The notes beneath the pieces were generated by a model. That model was not told the origin of the DNA, searched no databases, and worked only from the letters and a program-made list of their open reading frames with translations. A stretch of 45,092 nucleotides of DNA, taken from assembly GCA_029978085.1 (NCBI GenBank), contig JAPOJV010000010.1, forward strand, positions 1 to 45,092, read 5' to 3'. A program made the position numbers and the translations under genes. Below, piece after piece: positions 42,160 through 45,092 of the stretch (position 1 is its first letter; every line of letters begins with the position of its first letter). This stretch comes from a bacterium. GTDB lineage: Bacteria > Planctomycetota > Planctomycetia > Pirellulales > UBA1268.

Positions 42160-43401
42160 CTACAACTGGCCCTGCGATTCAGCCAGCATCGCCTCCATGG
42201 GCGGCCAGAGGCGGTCGATCTCGGGCTTGAACACGTCGCCGATGAGCACGTCGGTGATCAGCGGCTTGAGGTCGCCATGCCGTCGCACGAGCTGCCCGAA
42301 ATTGAGGCCGTCGTAGAAGCCGCAGACGAGCTTTCGCACCCGCTCCAGGCCCGCGATGTAGGTCGGCCCCCACGAGCCGAGCCGGGTGGCCGATGTGTCG
42401 CCTGCAGCGAGCGCATCGTCGATCGCATCCGCCGCCATCGCCCCGCTGGCGAGCGCGAGCAACATGCCCGAGGAATAGAGCGGATCGAGGAACCCGAACG
42501 CATCGCCCACGAGCACCCAGCCGTCGCCCGCGATCCGCTGAGAGCGGTAGGAATACTCCTTGGCGATCCGAAACGGGCCGCACCGCTCGGCCGTGGCGAT
42601 TCGCGGCTGCACGCCCGGGCAGCGGGCCACTTCCTCGAAGTAGATCGCCTCGGGGTCTTTCGTGGCCCGGTTCTTGAACAGATGGTCGAACGGCGCGACG
42701 ATGCCGACACTGACGATGTCGTCCTGGAGCGGGATGTACCAGAACCAGCCGTTCTTGCCCTGTGTCTGCATGACGACCGTGGCGCCCGCGTCGCGGCCCG
42801 TGTCGCGAACCGCGCCCCGCCAGTAGGTCCAGATCGCAGCCTTCTTGAGCACGGGGTCCCATTCGCGGAGGCCGAGCCGATCGAGCAGGATGCCACTCTG
42901 CCCGGCGGCGTCGACGACGACGCCCGTCTGAACCACGGACTCAGCACCCGTCTCGTCGAGCACCCGCACGCCGACGGCCCGGTCGCCTTCGAACACGACA
43001 TCGAGCACCCGCACGCCCTCCCGCACGTCGACGCCATGCTCGCGGGCATTGTCGAGCATCATCTGGTCGAACTCCTGGCGGGTGACCTGCCAGGTCTGCG
43101 AGCTCTCGTGCGGTTTGTAATCGGCGAAGTAAAAGGGCTCGGAGAGCCTGCCCTGCTCGGAGACGAACTGCACGCTCCGCTTCTCGACGAACGGGCTGCG
43201 GCGCAACTTCGGCAGCATGCCGAGCCGATCGAGCACGCCGAACGTCTCGGGAATCAGCGACTCGCCGACGTGGTACCGCGGAAACCGCTCCCGTTCGTAC
43301 AGCCGCACCCTTCGCCCGTGATCCGCCAGGAGCGTGGCCGTGGTCGCCCCAGCCGGGCCACCGCCGATCACGATCACCTCCGGGTCAGCCGCCTGAATCA
43401 T
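42160..43401 (-). CDS. FAD-dependent halogenase-like monooxygenase
   Basis: A 413-residue flavoprotein. The N-terminal Rossmann motif VIGGGPAGATTA (11-22) is followed by RFPRYHVGESLIPET, characteristic of the halogenase branch of the flavin monooxygenases. The diagnostic W-x-W-x-I-P motif is present at residues 219-224 (WFWYIP), and a candidate catalytic Lys is at 74 in FVEKRS. GDAFGFLDPLYSSGM forms the second FAD contact. FADH2 halogenases need a separate flavin reductase, not seen nearby. Geranylgeranyl-reductase-like oxidoreductases share parts of this pattern, so halogenation is probable but not proven. It is a single gene; no biosynthetic cluster surrounds it. Confidence 0.78.
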   Translation of the reverse strand: MIQAADPEVIVIGGGPAGATTATLLADHGRRVRLYERERFPRYHVGESLIPETFGVLDRLGMLPKLRRSPFVEKRSVQFVSEQGRLSEPFYFADYKPHESSQTWQVTRQEFDQMMLDNAREHGVDVREGVRVLDVVFEGDRAVGVRVLDETGAESVVQTGVVVDAAGQSGILLDRLGLREWDPVLKKAAIWTYWRGAVRDTGRDAGATVVMQTQGKNGWFWYIPLQDDIVSVGIVAPFDHLFKNRATKDPEAIYFEEVARCPGVQPRIATAERCGPFRIAKEYSYRSQRIAGDGWVLVGDAFGFLDPLYSSGMLLALASGAMAADAIDDALAAGDTSATRLGSWGPTYIAGLERVRKLVCGFYDGLNFGQLVRRHGDLKPLITDVLIGDVFKPEIDRLWPPMEAMLAESQGQL

Positions 43402-43533
43402 CGCGTCACCGCTCCCGTGTCACCGACGAAATCACACCCTTTAAAAATAGGCCTCACTCAGTTCGAGGCAACGGCACATACCTCCTCACGCCCCGCCCGC
43501 CCCGCAGGGATGCGAAGGTGCGGGGCCCGTAGT

Positions 43534-43687
43534 CCGCACACTCCGTGTGCGGCCCACGGCCCGAAGGCCACAGGCCCCGCTATTCCACCGAGGGTCCGCA
43601 GACCTCTGATCTACACCCACTTGATCCTCGGCCTTCATTCCCACTCCCGCACACGGAGTGTGCGGACCACGGCCGGAAGGCCGCCCA
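43534..43687. repeat. Two copies of a tandem-hairpin repeat
   Basis: CCGCACAC-TCC-GTGTGCGG (43534-43552) and CCGCACAC-GGA-GTGTGCGG (43647-43665) are 8-bp-arm hairpins whose 19-base sequences are exact reverse complements. Each is followed by a second short hairpin, CCCACGGCCCGAAGGCC and ACCACGGCCGGAAGGCC, so the composite unit is a direct repeat of about 35 bp. Both copies lie in the 286-bp gap between two leftward genes. GC-rich hairpins of this kind suggest a dispersed repeat or transcription-ending element. Nothing else is evident in the gap. Confidence 0.65.
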
Positions 43688-44035
43688 TCAGCCCTCGAAC
43701 TGCTTGAGCGCCGCGAGCGCCGCCATGGCCCGATCGGCCCCACCAAACTGCCCCACCAGCTTCTTCGCCGCCAGGAGTTCGTCCACCGAGATCGCTCCGC
43801 CCCGAACCTTGACACCGGTGCCGACCGCCCCAGCCTGCTTCCGCGGCCGCGGCCGAAAGCCCATTCGCTTGAGCACCATGCTCACCTGCGGCGAGGAGAC
43901 GACGACGCCTTGCTTCTTGAGCGCCGCGATGATCACGACGGGACGGGGCTTCTCTCCTTTCGCCTCGAGCGACTTGGCAAGCTTACGGATCTCTTCGGAC
44001 TTGTTGACGCTCTTGGCATCTTTCTTGTCGGCCAT
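43688..44035 (-). CDS. Small basic protein with helix-turn-helix-like segment
   Basis: A 115-residue Lys-rich protein starting MADKKDAKSVNKSEEIRKLA. Residues ~28-60 read RPVVIIAALKKQGVVVSSPQ followed by VSMVLKRMGFRPRPRK. This has the helix-turn-helix spacing of winged-helix proteins, with a basic recognition-like end. A Gly/Ala-rich part and a C-terminal helix (VDELLAAKKLVGQFGGADR) follow. DNA binding is likely from charge and pattern. The start at 44035 is preferred over in-frame upstream codons because MADKKDAK begins the conserved-looking part. Confidence 0.6.
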   Translation of the reverse strand: MADKKDAKSVNKSEEIRKLAKSLEAKGEKPRPVVIIAALKKQGVVVSSPQVSMVLKRMGFRPRPRKQAGAVGTGVKVRGGAISVDELLAAKKLVGQFGGADRAMAALAALKQFEG

Positions 44036-44161
44036 CAGTGACTGGAACTCCGGTGTTATTGAGCCTGACGATGCGGCACGATTGGCCGCAGTAACTATCA
44101 CACGATGTAACAGTGTACTTCCGGGCCCCGCGGCCACAATCGTCCGCGCGGGGGAGTGTCG

Positions 44162-44569
44162 TCAGCCCGCCTGGACGGCGTGCTTCTGCAGCAGTGCGAG
44201 CGGCACGATCGCCAGCGTCTTCTCGTGGGTGGCTTCGAGCACCACCGGCGGCGGGCTGCCGGCCTGGGCCGCCTCCAGCCATCGCGCTGCGCACAGGCAC
44301 CAGCGGTCGCCGACGACGAGCCCGGGGAATCCCCACTGCGGCTGCGGCGTGACGAGATCGTTGCCGGCCCGCACCGTGAACTCGAGAAACTCCTTCGTCA
44401 TCACGGCGCAGACCGTGTGCACGCCGACGTCGTCGGGGCCGGTGCGGCAGCAGCCGTCGCGGAAGAACCCGGTGAGCGGCTCGCGGGAGCAACCGGCGAG
44501 CGGGCCGCCGAGCACGTTCCGCTCGGGAGGCCGGCTGGGGCCGCGATTCGTGCGATCGAAGTCGATCAT
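44162..44569 (-). CDS. DUF2237 protein
   Basis: A 135-residue protein that fits DUF2237 along its length: NVLGGPLAGCSREPLTGFFR, then DGCCRTGPDDVGVHTVCAVM, GFPGLVVGDRWCLCAARWLE, VVLEATHEKTLAIVPLALL. The conserved cysteines (CS, CC, C, CLC) suggest metal binding. The family has no assigned function that I know of. Upstream it faces the miaE gene divergently across 62 bp. Confidence 0.9.
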   Translation of the reverse strand: MIDFDRTNRGPSRPPERNVLGGPLAGCSREPLTGFFRDGCCRTGPDDVGVHTVCAVMTKEFLEFTVRAGNDLVTPQPQWGFPGLVVGDRWCLCAARWLEAAQAGSPPPVVLEATHEKTLAIVPLALLQKHAVQAG

Positions 44570-44631
44570 GATGGCTGTAAATGTATCATGAACACTCTGA
44601 TCCCGTCGACCTTTTTCTCGCGTGCGTTCAC

Positions 44632-45092
44632 ATGCTCAGCCTCCACTCCGCCTCGTCACCCCGCTGGCTCGCCCAGGTGGACGCCCACCTCGACGAGATC
44701 CTCATCGACCACGCCCACTGCGAGAAGAAGGCGGCGGGCGTGGCAATGAACCTGCTCTTCTCCTATGTCGACCACGTCGAGCTTGCCCGGGAGATGACGG
44801 AGATCGTCAACGAGGAGCTGGAGCATTTCCGGATGGTACTGGACCTGCTCGAGCGGCGCGGCATCCCTTTTCGCAAGCTCGCCCCGAGCAGCTACGGCCA
44901 GCGGTTGCACGAACGGATCCGCAGGCAGGAGCCGGATCGCGCCATCGATCGACTGCTCGTGGCGGGACTGATCGAGGCCCGGAGCTGCGAGCGGTTTTCC
45001 CTGCTCGGCGACCACGTGACCGACCCGGAACTCCGCGACTTCTACCGCGGCCTCTTCGAATCGGAAGCCCGCCACCACGCCACCTACGTCCG
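44632..45092 (+). CDS. miaE: tRNA-(2-methylthio-N6-isopentenyl-A37) hydroxylase, partial
   Basis: The first 153 residues of a MiaE-like di-iron hydroxylase; the gene runs off the right edge. The early LIDHAHCEKKAAGVAMNLL, with Glu31, the NEELEHFRMVLDLLERRGI segment with Glu62 and His65, and EARSCERF and ESEARHHATYV supply the ferritin-like di-iron ligands in the expected order. MiaE hydroxylates the isopentenyl group of ms2i6A at position 37 of tRNAs reading U-starting codons. The ATG at 44632 is chosen because homology starts within ten residues. Confidence 0.9.
   Translation, partial: MLSLHSASSPRWLAQVDAHLDEILIDHAHCEKKAAGVAMNLLFSYVDHVELAREMTEIVNEELEHFRMVLDLLERRGIPFRKLAPSSYGQRLHERIRRQEPDRAIDRLLVAGLIEARSCERFSLLGDHVTDPELRDFYRGLFESEARHHATYV

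Overview
The window looks like a chromosomal segment of a high-GC planctomycete, most likely of the Pirellulales. The evidence is a cysteine-rich YTV-repeat surface protein (37166-39007), a secreted protein with a planctomycete-style LERLE-type N-terminus (9141-12254), a DUF4254 gene, and several conserved proteins I can place only loosely. No rRNA, CRISPR array, prophage or complete insertion sequence is visible. There is one tRNA gene, tRNA-Arg(CCT), at 2970-3043.

The left end (1-2969), next to the tRNA, looks like a decaying accessory region. It holds a 5'-truncated DUF2075 ATPase/helicase gene, one intact ParE-type toxin-antitoxin pair with a good promoter, a fused HigB/HigA remnant behind a perfect 16-bp palindrome, a probable antitoxin fragment and a probable GlsB/YeaQ-like tail. 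Right of the tRNA the genes are mostly intact and densely packed.

Region by region: an orphan NarL-type sensor kinase (3181-4368). A leftward operon of acyl carrier protein, active-site-less ketosynthase-like protein, ketosynthase and DUF4254 (7399-4363). VanZ and UDP-glucuronate decarboxylase. A GH64-like secreted protein with inserted domains. A hydroxypyruvate isomerase-like gene convergent with glycerate kinase. RibBA. A five-gene Dpp/Opp-type ABC importer (17062-23406) whose last ATPase carries an in-frame TAG. A secreted EF-hand protein, a TPM/coiled-coil protein and a PDZ protein. An SBF-family transporter, an NTF2-like lipoprotein and a sialate O-acetylesterase-like enzyme. A HAD-SGNH fusion, a CBS protein and a membrane protein. 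The YTV gene with a structured leader, then a fatty-acid desaturase. A STAS protein followed by a receiver-PP2C phosphatase. A halogenase-like flavoprotein, a small basic protein, DUF2237 and a partial MiaE.

The most unusual signals are in non-coding DNA. Two copies of a roughly 145-bp imperfect palindrome (21095-21240 and 31665-31809) show paired substitutions that keep their stems, which suggests a structured mobile repeat. A 13-bp palindrome (GTCACGSCGTGAC) is clustered in two convergent gene junctions. A third hairpin repeat occurs twice at 43534-43687. The YTV gene has an inverted repeat over its putative -35 box and a terminator-like hairpin in its leader. I did not find a complete, clearly new multi-gene system; the best gene-level candidate is the ACP/KS-like/KS/DUF4254 operon.
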